Numbered from the stretch's first letter, positions 37,043 to 47,209 are shown. The stretch is DNA of 64,000 bases from Collinsella sp. (GCA_019414205.1 DXML01000012.1:62001-126000), one strand, 5' to 3'. Program-made: numbers and translations. The notes: a model not told the origin generated them from the letters alone.

Positions 37043-39385
37043 CTATTTTGCCACTTTAGGCTTAAAGGTTCGCAGGCGCAGCGCATTGCTTACGACGCAC
37101 ACGCTCGACAGGCTCATGGCCGCGGCGCCAAACATCGGCGAGAGCTGCCATCCGGTGAGCGGGAAGAACACGCCCGCCGCCAGCGGAATGCCGATGCCGT
37201 TGTAGAACAGTGCCCAGAACAGGTCCTGCTTGATGTTGCGGATCGTGGCGCGTGAAAGCTCGATGGCTCGGGCGACGTCCATGAGGTCGCTGCGCATGAG
37301 TACCACGTCGGCGCCCTCCTTGGCGATGTCGGCGCCGGTGCCGATAGCAAGGCCCACGTCGGCGCGCGCCAGGGCGGGGGAGTCGTTGATGCCGTCGCCC
37401 ACCATGGCGACCTTGCCGCCCGCATCCTGCAGTTCGCGCACGTGGCGTTCCTTGTCGGCGGGGAGGACGTCGGCGATGACCTGCTCGCTGCTCAGTCCCA
37501 CGCGGCGGGCGATGGCCTCGGCCGTCACGCGGTTGTCGCCAGTGAGCATGCGCACATCGACGCCGAGCTTGCGGAGCGCGGCGACGGCCTCGGCGCTCGT
37601 CTCCTTGACCTCATCAGCCACGGCGATGGTGCCGACAAGCTCGCCGTTCTTGGCAAAGAACAGCGGCGTCTTGCCCTCGGCGGCAAATTGCTCGGCAAGG
37701 CCGGCGGGCACCTTCGCGCCCAGCTCGTCCATCAGGCGCACGTTGCCGGCAGCGATGACGTTTTGTCCCTCGCGCGCCGTAACGCCTCGTCCAGGCACGG
37801 CGGCAAAGTCCTCGACCGTGCGCGCCACGATTCCGCGCGCCTCGCACTCGGCCATAATCGCCTCGGCCAGCGGGTGCTCGCTCGAGCGCTCCAGCGCGGC
37901 AGCGAGCTTCAGTAACGCCTTTTCACTCATGGCGGGCGAGCCGTCGGCGCGCGTGGCTACCACGATATCGGTCACAGCCGGCTTGCCGCGGGTGACGGTG
38001 CCCGTCTTGTCGAGCACCACGGTGCCCACGCTGCGCAGGTTCTCCAGCGCCTCGGCGCTCTTGAACAGAATGCCCATTTCGGCGCCCTTGCCGGTGCCGA
38101 CCATAATGGCGACGGGCGTGGCCAGGCCCAGCGCGCATGGGCAACTGATCACCAGCACGGCCACGGCGGAAGTGAGCGCTTCGTTGACGCTTCCGGTCAA
38201 AACCATCCATGCCGCAAAAGTTACGGCAGAGATTGCGAACACCACGGGCACGAACACGCCGGCGACCTTGTCGGCCATGCGGGCGATGGGCGCCTTGGTG
38301 GCGTTGGCGTCCTCGACGAGCTGGATAATCTTGGCGAGCGACGTGTCGGCTCCCACACGCGTGGCGCGGAAGGTAAACGAGCCCGTGCGGTTGACGGTGG
38401 CGGCGCTGACGGTGTCGCCGGCGGTCTTTTCCACGGGGATGGACTCGCCGGTGAGCGCACTCTCGTCCACGGCCGAGCTGCCCTCGAGTACCACGCCATC
38501 GACGGGGATGGACCCGCCGGGGCGCACGCGCAGGACCTGGCCGGGAAGGATACTGTCGACGTCGACGGTGGTTTCGGTACCGTCGTCGGCAACGACGGTC
38601 GCGGTCTTGGGTGCCAAGTCGATGAGCGCCTCGATAGCGCCGCCGGTTTTGGACTTGCTGCGCGTCTCGAGGTATTTGCCCACGGTGACCAGCGACAGGA
38701 TCGTGCCGGCGCTCTCAAAATACAGATTGTCCATGCCCGTCATCATGGCCTCGTGGACCTGTCCCGCGGCTAGTTGGTCGGCCATGATGAACATGGCGTA
38801 GAGTGACCAGGCAATGGGCGCGGTGGCGCCGACGGCGATGAGGGCGTCCATGGTGGGCGCGCCGTGGACCAGCGACTTGAAGCCATTGATAAAGTAGGCG
38901 TCGTTGACATAGACGATGGGGATGAGCAGGACGAGCTCGGTGAGGGCGAGCGTCATGCTGTGGGTATGGTCAGTGAAGATGCCGGGCAGCGGCCAACCGA
39001 GCATGTGCCCCATGCCTATGTAGAACAGCGGGATGAGGAATACGATCGAGATGATGAGGCGGATGCGCATGGCGGAGGCGGCGGCCTCCAGCTTTTTGGT
39101 CGGCGACTCCATATGGGCGGCGCCGGACCTGACTTGCGTGCTGCCGTTTGAGCCGGCGGCACCGGTGCCCACATCGACGGGCGAGGCCGAGTAGCCCGCG
39201 CGGTCGACGGCGGTGCAGATATCGTCGGGGGAGACCTGCGCGGGGTCATAGTCCACCAGCATGGAGCCGGCGAGCAGGTTGACGGCGACGCTTTGGACGC
39301 CGTCGAGCTTGCTGACGGCGCGGTCCACGTGCGCCTGGCAAGCGGCGCACGTCATGCCGCCCACATCGAACTTATCTTGAGCCAT
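37043..39385 (-). CDS. copA: Cu+-exporting P1B-type ATPase
   Basis: A 780-residue copper efflux pump. In order: one N-terminal heavy-metal domain (GGMTCAACQAHVD), eight predicted membrane helices with the Cu(I) channel motif ISCPCALGLATP, the TGES actuator motif, the phosphorylated aspartate DKTGTVT, HPLAEAI (ATP-binding HP motif) and GDGINDSPAL. The ATG at 39385 has AAAGGAG upstream and gives the canonical N-terminus; an upstream ATG at 39427 would overlap the promoter. First gene of copA-copZ-csoR. Confidence 0.95.
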   Translation of the reverse strand: MAQDKFDVGGMTCAACQAHVDRAVSKLDGVQSVAVNLLAGSMLVDYDPAQVSPDDICTAVDRAGYSASPVDVGTGAAGSNGSTQVRSGAAHMESPTKKLEAAASAMRIRLIISIVFLIPLFYIGMGHMLGWPLPGIFTDHTHSMTLALTELVLLIPIVYVNDAYFINGFKSLVHGAPTMDALIAVGATAPIAWSLYAMFIMADQLAAGQVHEAMMTGMDNLYFESAGTILSLVTVGKYLETRSKSKTGGAIEALIDLAPKTATVVADDGTETTVDVDSILPGQVLRVRPGGSIPVDGVVLEGSSAVDESALTGESIPVEKTAGDTVSAATVNRTGSFTFRATRVGADTSLAKIIQLVEDANATKAPIARMADKVAGVFVPVVFAISAVTFAAWMVLTGSVNEALTSAVAVLVISCPCALGLATPVAIMVGTGKGAEMGILFKSAEALENLRSVGTVVLDKTGTVTRGKPAVTDIVVATRADGSPAMSEKALLKLAAALERSSEHPLAEAIMAECEARGIVARTVEDFAAVPGRGVTAREGQNVIAAGNVRLMDELGAKVPAGLAEQFAAEGKTPLFFAKNGELVGTIAVADEVKETSAEAVAALRKLGVDVRMLTGDNRVTAEAIARRVGLSSEQVIADVLPADKERHVRELQDAGGKVAMVGDGINDSPALARADVGLAIGTGADIAKEGADVVLMRSDLMDVARAIELSRATIRNIKQDLFWALFYNGIGIPLAAGVFFPLTGWQLSPMFGAAAMSLSSVCVVSNALRLRTFKPKVAK

Positions 39386-39433
39386 GGCTTCTCCTTTCTG
39401 TGACGTAGTGTCGGAAATGTTAACCAACCGATA

Positions 39434-39465
39434 CTATACACCCATACCCCCTGGGGGTGTCTAAT
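39434..39465 (-). promoter_or_regulatory. copA promoter with CsoR-type operator
   Basis: On the minus strand TTAGAC (39465-39460) and TATAGT (39439-39434) lie 20 nt apart, and between them is the GC palindrome ATACCCCCTGGGGGTGT (39445-39461 region). CsoR operators are known to be such G/C-tract palindromes inside the promoter. The csoR gene ends the same operon, which fits autoregulation. Confidence 0.7.
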
Positions 39466-39537
39466 GGAGATGAAAATGTATGACATTCTGTTATTGGTCG
39501 AGGCGACAGCCAGTTCGGCGGACCGTAGCCAGTCTAA

Positions 39538-39677
39538 TGTCTCGATCTGTAACATCTAGAGAGGTTTTTGACCCCTTACTGTTACTGATCGAGATGTTGT
39601 CTCGCGGGGCTGGGGTTTTGTCTCGTTCTGTAACATCTAGACCTGTATCTGCCGAGCTGGTGTTACAGATCGAGACA
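39538..39677. repeat. 17-25-17 inverted-repeat array 5 (two units)
   Basis: Units: 39538-39596 and 39619-39677; loops of 25 nt, linker 22 nt, starts 81 bp apart. It lies between the copA promoter and the stop of the kinase gene. Confidence 0.95.
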
Positions 39678-39718
39678 ATTGCCGGGGAGGGGTCCCGTCA
39701 CGGCAAGACGCCCGCTCC

Positions 39719-41803
39719 CTAGATGCAGAACCCGGGGATCACGCAGGTTCGCTTGCTTGGCTTTTCCGCAGGTGTGGCATACATAAAGACGTCGCCGTCG
39801 TAGCCCACACGGTTCATATAGAGCGTGCCTTCGCTCTCCGATGTGTCGGGACTCGCCGTTCGTTCCCACCAACAGGTGTCCTTGCCCTTCCACTGGCGAA
39901 CCAACGTCTCGTTCGTGGAATACGGGCTCACCTTGAGCTCGCGGAAGAGTTGGTACTCCTTGCCCTCGCCGTTGTAGATGTCGGCCAGGTAGTGAAAGCC
40001 CTCGGCAAATGACTCGGGCGGTTGCGTACCGCACAGCTCGACCATGGCGGGCAGCCAAAGGGTTGCGGGCAACTTGCTCAGACACGATGCGCTTCTGGCG
40101 GCGCCAACGTTATTCGAGATCTTTTTGACAGACTTGATGAGCGCGCGCAACTCGTTGGGCAGCAGCTTAAGGCCGTCGCCGTCGAGCCATTCCCGCAGCT
40201 CGCAATCTGCCCAGCCGGCGCTCGGCGGTTCAGTCGCAGCATCGCGCTCGGCAATACCCGCGTCGAACATAAACGTCAGCCCGGCCTTGCCCGTCCCGTC
40301 CAGAAGCTCATCGTGGCGGATGCCCACAAGCTGCGCGCCAACCTGCAGCCCGTTGGTGAGCGTGACGCGCTTGGTGCACGGATAGGGGATGTGCCCATCG
40401 GCATCGAGCAGGTGGTAGCGCTTGGCAATCTCGCGTGCCTCGCTACGGGTCTCGGCGGCCTTAATCTTGAGCGAAATCTCCTGCAGCTGATCCCAGGTGT
40501 AGTCGTCGAGTGAACCGCGGATGCCGTCCAGGTAGTCGGGGATGCCAAAGCCATGGGTTGCCGCCCCGATAACGCTGAGCCCCGCAACGGCCGCGACAAC
40601 GCCACCGATAATAAAGCGGCGGCGGGTCATGGCATCGTGCCGGGCCTGCTCTAGGATCTCTCGCGCGCGCTCGCCGGCGACGTCGACCTTAAGGTGCGTG
40701 CCAGAATCGATATCAATTGCGGCCTCGTCTCCTGCACCTTCGCGGCCCTCGGATTCTGCAGCGGGGAGGTATGTCGAGAGCACCTCGAACATCTGCTGCT
40801 CGGTGGGACGATCGCGCTGCTCGACTGAGATGCCTTTCATGATGATCTGGACGAGTGCCTCGTCGCCCTCGCAGCGCGGCTCGAGCGGCGCCGGTTTGGT
40901 CTTGGTCTTTATGAGGTAGAACGAGCCGGTCGCCGCGGCACCCGTCGACTCGACATCGAACGGTTTGCGACCGCTGTAGAGCTGGTACAGAATGCTCGAA
41001 AGCGCATAGACGTCGATCGCGGGCGAGCGGCGAAGGGCCGCGATGCCTTCGATATCCTGCGTGAGCATTTCGGGCGCGGCGTATGCGGGCGTGGCAAAGC
41101 GCCAGATGTCGGCGCGCCGGGTGATCGTGTCGTCGCCGAGGGCCATAGTCGCGGAGCCCATGTCGATGAGGCAGGGGTCAAAGGAGCAATCGGCAATCTG
41201 CTGCTCGAGCGTTCGGCTGGTGGTGCGGAACATGATATTGGCAGGCGACAGGTCGCGATGGACGACCGGATTCACAAGGCCTTGGGTCATCAAGAGCGCG
41301 CGAAGCACGGCGTTTCCGACGGCGGCGACCATCTGGGTGGTCAGCCCGCCCGAGGCGTCGTGCGGAAGCAAGGGCAGCGCCTGTTTGAGCGAGGTGCCCT
41401 CGACCCACTCCATGAGGATGAGCGGGTCGTTCTCGCACGATCCGTAGCCATAGACGCGCGGAAATCAGCGCAGGTGCGAGACGGTACACAGATGACGGTA
41501 CTCCTCGAACAGTGCGGCGGTGTTGGCCAGGTGCGCGGCCGATTGCTCGGCGGAGCGATCGGGGACTTGGCCGGAAAGGATGGCGTTGTCCTTGAGCAGC
41601 TTGACGGCAAAGACCTCGCCGTTTGTGTTGGTCGCGCGAAGCACATGTCCGATATTGCCGCCGTCGCGGTATGCCGTCTGAAGAATAAGCGTCATAAATC
41701 GGCGCTTGGCATCATCCTCGGCGCTGGGGTCGACCGCCACGGCGGTATCGAACGTGTCGAGACGGATGAGTTTGTCGCCAGGGGCGGTGTTGGTGGTATC
41801 CAA
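39719..41803 (-). pseudogene. Membrane Ser/Thr protein kinase interrupted by an in-frame TGA
   Basis: Read through, this is a 694-codon kinase. The 5' part (41803-41465) carries the N-lobe with VFAVKLLKD (invariant Lys) and ends ...VSHLR at TGA (41467-41465). The same frame continues FPRVYGYG..., then MEWVEGTSL (ATG 41413), the catalytic HRDLSPANIMF, a DFG-like IDMGSA, APEML, and GRKPF. One membrane helix (RRRFIIGGVVAAVAGLSVIG) precedes an exported domain resembling DUF6273 (LREWLDGDGLKLLPNELRALI). A single base change accounts for the break, so it is a recent nonsense mutation, a base error, or readthrough. The C-terminal piece alone lacks the ATP-binding Lys. The FHA gene is upstream on the same strand. 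Confidence 0.65.
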
Positions 41804-41973
41804 GGCGTTCCTTCGTCTGGTGGGGCCGCGTGCTCACACCGAGAACGCGATTATCGATTAAAGCCCATGATAGACGTGTTTGCCGACAAGCTGACTCGTA
41901 TTGCTATTTATAGTGCAGCGTGCAACGTAAATGATATAAGACGAGTGGCACCTGTTTCCCACGTCTCTACGCG

Positions 41974-42936
41974 CTAGTCCACAATAACGAGAAACGTTGT
42001 ATAGAGACCCAAATGAAGTCTGTCGCTGTTTTCGATTTCCACCGGGGGATAGACTTTGCCGGGCTCGCGTTGGTCGCGCGGCGGCTCGATTACGATATCG
42101 CCGTCGCCCGCGCCCGATTCGAGCACTGTGCCGTTGGTCGACCCAAGGCCCTGGGCGTACCAGTGTCCGCCTTCGAGCCAAATGCGGAGATGCTCGCGCG
42201 ATGCGTCGGCGCCCACATCGGTGATGCTGGGCGAGGTTTTGGGCAAGGACCCAATTACCGTGCCGCGCGGATCGCGTGTGAGGGGATGGATTTGCATGTC
42301 GGCGCAGTTGTCGGCATGGGTTCTGAGCAGACCGAGGTTGGGGGCGACAGTGCGCGGCTGCTCCAGGCTGCTCATAAAGCCACGTCCGACGGTAGTTTCG
42401 GTGGTGCCAAAGTGCCCGCCTGTCTTGCTGTCGCAAAAGCGCTCGACGGTGGCCACGCCTTGGATGGGGTCAGCGAGCGCCCCCGTTGCCACAAAGAGCA
42501 TAAGGTAAAGCGTACTCTTCTCGCGCACGGCATTGCCGTCAAAGTTGTCGATGCGATTGAGGGCATTTGCATATAGGCGGCTGTCCAACTTGTAGCTGGC
42601 GAGAGCCGACATCATTTCGTTGGCGGCCGGGCCGCGATAGTGCTCGGCGATTGCCTGATAGGCGGACTCGCCACTGCCGAGCTTGCTGCAGATTGCCGCG
42701 GAAAGATTGAGCGTGGTGATGGCAAAGTCGCTGTAGATGGCGGGCGCGCACTGGTCAGGCTCGCGATGGACGATGTAACGGGTGAGATACGAGCGGTTGG
42801 AAGAGCATTTCTCGAGCAGGGTACTGCCGAGATAAGAGTTTCCATTGATGAGCATTCGGGCGATCTCGAGATGTTTAAGACCGCCGAACGAGCGAATATC
42901 GTTATAGAGGACCGAGCAAGGCGTCTTTGCTGCCAC
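41974..42936 (-). CDS. FHA domain protein
   Basis: A 320-residue protein. The C-terminal 100 residues form a forkhead-associated phosphothreonine-binding domain (TVIGSLPKTSPSITDVGADASREHLRIWLE...GLGSTNGTVL, with the conserved Gly, Ser-Arg-x-His-like and Asn residues). The first 220 residues are helical and unassigned. It is transcribed toward the adjacent Ser/Thr kinase gene, so it is the probable phosphorylation partner. GTG at 42936 is chosen because AAAGGAGGT lies directly upstream; the ATG at 42966 lacks such a site. Confidence 0.8.
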   Translation of the reverse strand: MAAKTPCSVLYNDIRSFGGLKHLEIARMLINGNSYLGSTLLEKCSSNRSYLTRYIVHREPDQCAPAIYSDFAITTLNLSAAICSKLGSGESAYQAIAEHYRGPAANEMMSALASYKLDSRLYANALNRIDNFDGNAVREKSTLYLMLFVATGALADPIQGVATVERFCDSKTGGHFGTTETTVGRGFMSSLEQPRTVAPNLGLLRTHADNCADMQIHPLTRDPRGTVIGSLPKTSPSITDVGADASREHLRIWLEGGHWYAQGLGSTNGTVLESGAGDGDIVIEPPRDQREPGKVYPPVEIENSDRLHLGLYTTFLVIVD

Positions 42937-43114
42937 GGATACCTCCTTTGATTGCTTCCTAGCCAATAAGGCGATAGGAATTAATGGCCCTCGGTGGGCG
43001 ACGTATTAAATGGCTGCGCAATATGTAGCGTAACCAAAGCAACATTATAGGCCACATGTTCGAAATTGCAGGAAGACTGAGAGATTTGGTTTGGACTGGA
43101 CGGTAATCTCTCTC

Positions 43115-43254
43115 TGTCTTGTTCTGTAACATTTGGGGCCGGTTTTGCTCCGTAACTGTTACAGATCGAGATGCTTGCGAACCGTGCCGACCGCTTGTCT
43201 CGATCTGTAACATGTAGACCCGGTTTTACCCCATAGTTGTTACAGATTGAGACA
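43115..43254. repeat. 17-25-17 inverted-repeat array 6 (two units)
   Basis: Units: 43115-43173 and 43196-43254; loops of 25 nt, linker 22 nt, starts 81 bp apart. It lies between the divergent FHA and helicase genes. The rest of 42937-43536 shows no gene; TATACT at 43331 is a possible -10 for a roughly 200-nt helicase leader. Confidence 0.95.
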
Positions 43255-43536
43255 ATCAGCCGGGCCCACCTCGGGCCCACTCCGTCCGCCTCGTCATCTG
43301 TGGTTTACGTGGGGGCATGCGAAGCACAGGTATACTAACCGGCGGCGAATCTGCTCCATCGCTTAGAGCTGCTGCGTCTGGACGGCGCGTGATAGGGCTG
43401 CCAAAGCGATCGCCAGCGTGCTGAGCAACGTCCTCTCTGTGCGCACCTGTTTTTGTATGTATTAGCGCACTACCAAGCACGCCCCGCGCGGCCGCATGCC
43501 GTGCCCCTTGCGCGTGCAGATAAGGAACAACAACAT

Positions 43537-45798
43537 ATGCGTAATTCTGTATCCGACGTCACGGACGCCGAGATTCTGGACGAGACCCGCGAGGCCATGA
43601 TCCAGGCTGCCTTCGATGCCGCCGATGAGGCCAATGCTGCCCATGCCGTCGAGTCCGCTACCGAGAGTCTGCCCGCCTTTGACGAGCTGGGCCTTTCCGA
43701 CGAGATGCTTCGTGCCATCGAGAACCTGGGCTACACGGCGCCGACGCCCGTTCAGGCTGGCTCGATCCCTGTGGTGCTCGAAGGCCGCGACCTGCTTGCC
43801 GCCGCTCAGACCGGCACCGGCAAGACGGCAGCCTTCTTGCTGCCGACCATGAACAATCTGGAGCACATTGCTCCGCCCAAACCCGTGCGCGAGCGCGGCG
43901 GCCGCAACCGCCGTCGCGGTGCTAAAAAGCCCGAGGGCAACGGCCGCGGCCCCGTGATGCTCGTCATCACCCCCACGCGCGAGCTCGCACAGCAGATTGA
44001 CGAGGTCGCGAGCAAGATTGCCGACGTCACCGGCCACGTTGCCGTGACCGTCGTGGGCGGCGTGAGCTACAAGCCGCAGACCGCGGCGCTCAAGTATGGC
44101 TGCGACATCCTGGTCGCCACGCCGGGCCGTCTGGTCGACCTGATCGAGCAGGGCGCCTGCCACCTGAACGAGGTCAAGGTGCTGGTGCTCGACGAGGCCG
44201 ATCGCATGCTCGACATGGGCTTTTTGCCCGCCGTCCGCCGCATTGTGCGCGAGACGCCGGCCGAGCGCCAGACGCTGCTGTTCTCGGCGACCCTCGACGA
44301 GGAGGCCGTGGGCGAGATCACCGACCTGGTGAGCGACCCGGCACGCGTGGAGATCGCGCCGGCCACGTCGACCGCCGACACCGTCGACCAGTTTGTGTTC
44401 CCGGTGTCCATCGAGGCAAAGAACAACCTGCTGCCCGAGTTCCTCAAAAAGGAAGGCCCGGAGCGCACTATCGTCTTTATGCGCACCAAGCACCGCGCCG
44501 ACAGCTGCTGCCGTCGTCTGGAGCGTAAGGGCATCAAGGCCGCCGCGATTCACGGCAACCGCAGCCAGGCCCAGCGCGAGCGCGCGCTTTCGGCCTTCCG
44601 CGACGGTACCGTCGACGTGTTGGTGGCAACCGACGTGCTTGCCCGCGGCATCGACATTAGCGACGTGCGCTACGTCGTGAACTTTGACGTACCGGCCGAG
44701 CCGACCGACTATATCCACCGCATTGGCCGTACGGGCCGCGCCGGCGAGCTGGGCTGGGCCATTACGTTTGTGACCGAGCAGGACGTGGACGAGTTCTACG
44801 AGATCGAGAAGCTCATGGACAAGACGGCCGACATCTACGAGGCCGGCGACCTGCATGTGGGTCCCAACCCGCCCGCGGTTGATCCCGATCGCGACCCTGC
44901 GGCCTTTAAGGTGAAGAAGAAGACCAAGCGCGGCAAGTCCAAGAGCAAGAAGAAGCTTGAGCAGGCGCGTCGCGACGGCAAGCGCAACGGCGATGGCTAC
45001 GGCGATGTGGCCGGTCGTTCCAACCGCGGTCGCGACGAGCGCCGCGGCGACGGCGAGCGTCCGAGCCGTCTCAAGCGCGGCGGCAAGACCCGTGTGCGCG
45101 AGGGCGTTCAGGCTCGCGTGGACGAGGCCGTGGAGAGCGTGGCTCGCGAGGTAGCTGCCGAGGAGCGCGGCGGTGCTGGTGCCGCTGAGCAGCCTGCGCG
45201 CGGTAACCGTGCCGAGCGTCGTGCCAAGCAGTTCCAGGGCGAGGCACATCGCCGCCGCCGCGAGGATGAGGATCGCGGTGGCCGTCGTCGTGTCGAGCGC
45301 GAGGACGAGGGCCGCGGTTCGCGCGGTGGCAAGCGCGGTGCGGGCGACCGCCGTCGTTCCGGTCGTGATGACGAGCGCGGTGGCCGTGACGAGCGTCGCG
45401 GCGGCGAGGGCCGTGGTGAGCGTAGCACCCGCGGCGGCGAGTCCCGTGGCGGCAAGCGCTTTGACGAGCGCGGGGGTCGCGAGGGTGGCCGTGGCGGTGA
45501 GCGTCGCGAGGGCGCTCGCGGCAATGGCGGCCGCAGCGGCACCAGCCGTTCTGGTGAGTCGCGCGATCGTCGTGATCCGCGTGCCAGCCGCGATCGTCGC
45601 GATGACTGGCGCAACTACGACGATACCCGCGAAGAGCGTCGCGGCGGCTATCGTGGCGGGCGTGGCGGCAACCAGGCCGGCTCCCGCGGCGGCCGCGCCG
45701 GCGGTCGCGATAACCGTGGCAGCTATGGCAACAGCCGTGGCGGCAAGCGCGGCGGCAGCTCCCGTCGTCCCGGTGACGGCGGCGGCAAGCGCAAATAG
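43537..45798 (+). CDS. DEAD-box RNA helicase with RG-rich tail
   Basis: A 753-residue ATP-dependent RNA helicase of the CsdA/DeaD/RhlE type. Visible motifs are the Q motif GYTAPTPVQAGSIP (65-78), Walker A AAQTGTGKT (about 89-97), PTRELA, TPGR, VLDEAD (217-222), SAT, and HRIGRTGRAG. A basic insert (RERGGRNRRRGAKK) separates motifs I and Ia. From about residue 460 the tail is Lys then Arg/Gly-rich (repeated RGG, DERRGG), an RNA-binding and phase-separation type extension. ATG 43537 has AAGGAA upstream. The long untranslated leader suggests cold-shock or autoregulation. Confidence 0.93.
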   Translation: MRNSVSDVTDAEILDETREAMIQAAFDAADEANAAHAVESATESLPAFDELGLSDEMLRAIENLGYTAPTPVQAGSIPVVLEGRDLLAAAQTGTGKTAAFLLPTMNNLEHIAPPKPVRERGGRNRRRGAKKPEGNGRGPVMLVITPTRELAQQIDEVASKIADVTGHVAVTVVGGVSYKPQTAALKYGCDILVATPGRLVDLIEQGACHLNEVKVLVLDEADRMLDMGFLPAVRRIVRETPAERQTLLFSATLDEEAVGEITDLVSDPARVEIAPATSTADTVDQFVFPVSIEAKNNLLPEFLKKEGPERTIVFMRTKHRADSCCRRLERKGIKAAAIHGNRSQAQRERALSAFRDGTVDVLVATDVLARGIDISDVRYVVNFDVPAEPTDYIHRIGRTGRAGELGWAITFVTEQDVDEFYEIEKLMDKTADIYEAGDLHVGPNPPAVDPDRDPAAFKVKKKTKRGKSKSKKKLEQARRDGKRNGDGYGDVAGRSNRGRDERRGDGERPSRLKRGGKTRVREGVQARVDEAVESVAREVAAEERGGAGAAEQPARGNRAERRAKQFQGEAHRRRREDEDRGGRRRVEREDEGRGSRGGKRGAGDRRRSGRDDERGGRDERRGGEGRGERSTRGGESRGGKRFDERGGREGGRGGERREGARGNGGRSGTSRSGESRDRRDPRASRDRRDDWRNYDDTREERRGGYRGGRGGNQAGSRGGRAGGRDNRGSYGNSRGGKRGGSSRRPGDGGGKRK

Positions 45799-45831
45799 CA
45801 TACGCATCGCCCACTAGAGCGAGGTGAACCA

Positions 45832-45866
45832 AGGGCCCTGAGCAACTACGCTCGGGGCCCTTTTTG
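45832..45866 (+). terminator. Terminator of the helicase gene
   Basis: agggccctgag pairs with ctcggggccct (one mismatch) across a caactacg loop, followed by TTTTTG. Confidence 0.85.
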
Positions 45867-45972
45867 TTTGCCGTATCCGATCGCTAATTCAAATGTGATT
45901 TCCTCGGGAATGCATCTAGAAGATGCCGTGGGCCTGTTTCCTGCCATGCGGCAATGGGTCCCATGGGGTGTG

Positions 45973-46210
45973 CCGTGCATTTTTTGGAGTATTCAGCAGC
46001 TCTAGCTGGCTGCATACGATTCGGTATTGCCAACGGTGGCCTTCAGATACCCCCTATGAGCGTTTTGAGTTAGATTTCGCCGTTTTTCGAAGCAAAGGTA
46101 CGTCATTCTCGCTATGTCGGAACCCTAAATGACGCAGCGCCCTACAGTTTTGCCCGCCCGCGGCGGTGCTGGCGCGGTCACGTTGCAGAATACTCCGTTA
46201 TTTTGCACGG
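45973..46210. repeat. MITE-like element with about 26-bp terminal inverted repeats
   Basis: The left end, ccgtgcattttttggagt at 45973 (running to 45998), is an inverted copy of the right end tgcagaatactccgtta at 46184 (running to 46210); both contain GGAGTATTC and TGCA..CGG blocks. The 185-bp interior has no ORF of note but contains a hairpin (cgtcatt with aatgacg). It has the form of a non-autonomous mobile element. Confidence 0.6.
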
Positions 46211-46247
46211 GCCAGGATGGGGTACCTCAGGAGAACACGGCGGTATC

Positions 46248-46284
46248 CCGTAAATATATACAATCTGTACCGTAATTTATACAA
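46248..46284. promoter_or_regulatory. Phased direct repeat upstream of the flavodoxin/ferredoxin gene
   Basis: CCGTAAATATATACAA (46248-46263) and CCGTAATTTATACAA (46270-46284) are near-identical and start 22 bp apart, about two helical turns. This looks like a tandem operator in an AT-rich promoter region. Confidence 0.4.
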
Positions 46285-46419
46285 AACGAAGAGGCAGACA
46301 GCGTAGGGTGGGTGCATTGGGGTGCTTGGTGCACCAAAACGGGGATCCCATGCGCCGTATACTCTGTCTGAATGTGAAAAGGCTTGACGCGTTGCCTGGC
46401 GTAGGGGGAGGGTGCCTCG

Positions 46420-47181
46420 ATGAGCGTATTCGAAATTGTGTTTAGTCCGACGGGTGGAACGCGGAAGGTGTCTGGCCTTGTGGCCGGGGCGCTGGACAAA
46501 AAGACCGTTACCGTCGATCTGACCGATAGCGGGCTAGATTTCAGCGCTGTCTCGATGACTGAGGACGACGTGGCCGTAATCTCTGTGCCGGCGTATGCCG
46601 GTAGAATCCCGGCTGTGGTGGCTGACCGGTTGGGCATGGTGCGCGGCAACGGGGCTCGGGCTGTTTTGGTTTGTGTATACGGAAACCGCGCGTTTGAGGA
46701 CACGCTCGTAGAGCTGGAGGACGTTGCGAAGCGCGCCGGATTTAGGGTGGTCGCAGCGGTTTCTGCTATTGCTGAGCATTCCGTTGCTCGTCAGTTTGCT
46801 GCTGGGCGACCGGATGCGCAGGATGCGGCGCAGCTCGCAGAGTTTGCGCAGCAAATTCAGCAGAAGCTGTTGGCTGAGGATGCATCCGAGCCCTCTATTC
46901 CCGGCAATCGTCCTTATAAACAAGCCAGAGGTCACCGCATGGCACCCGAGGCAACAGAGGATTGCGTCTCCTGCGGTGCATGCGCCGCGGCGTGCCCCGT
47001 TTGCGCTATCGACAAGGGCGACCCCAAGCGAGCAGCTGGCGAGGCGTGCATCTCCTGCATGCGCTGCATCGCCGTATGTCCGCGAGGCGCTCGCAAGCTT
47101 GATTCCAACAAGCTATCCGCTGTTTCCCAGATGCTGAGCAAGGTTTGCGTCGTGCGGAAGGAATGCGAACTCTTCATCTAG
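46420..47181 (+). CDS. EFR1-type flavodoxin/4Fe-4S ferredoxin fusion
   Basis: A 253-residue protein with an N-terminal flavodoxin-like domain (FSPTGGTRKVSGLVA, the phosphate loop of FMN binding; VISVPAYAGRIPAVV) and a C-terminal bacterial-type ferredoxin with two four-Cys clusters (CVSCGACAAACPVCAI and CISCMRCIAVCPRGA). It would shuttle low-potential electrons; the EFR1 family is known in anaerobes without a settled partner. GGGGAGG precedes the ATG. It stands alone. Confidence 0.85.
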   Translation: MSVFEIVFSPTGGTRKVSGLVAGALDKKTVTVDLTDSGLDFSAVSMTEDDVAVISVPAYAGRIPAVVADRLGMVRGNGARAVLVCVYGNRAFEDTLVELEDVAKRAGFRVVAAVSAIAEHSVARQFAAGRPDAQDAAQLAEFAQQIQQKLLAEDASEPSIPGNRPYKQARGHRMAPEATEDCVSCGACAAACPVCAIDKGDPKRAAGEACISCMRCIAVCPRGARKLDSNKLSAVSQMLSKVCVVRKECELFI

Positions 47182-47209
47182 CGCATACGAAATTGGTTCA
47201 AAGGGGTCA

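Noticed and set aside
41465..41467. Reassignment of UGA to an amino acid
   Set aside because: TGA ends the RpiR regulator, the MarR-like gene, the nuclease and csoR at the expected protein ends, so UGA acts as a stop here.
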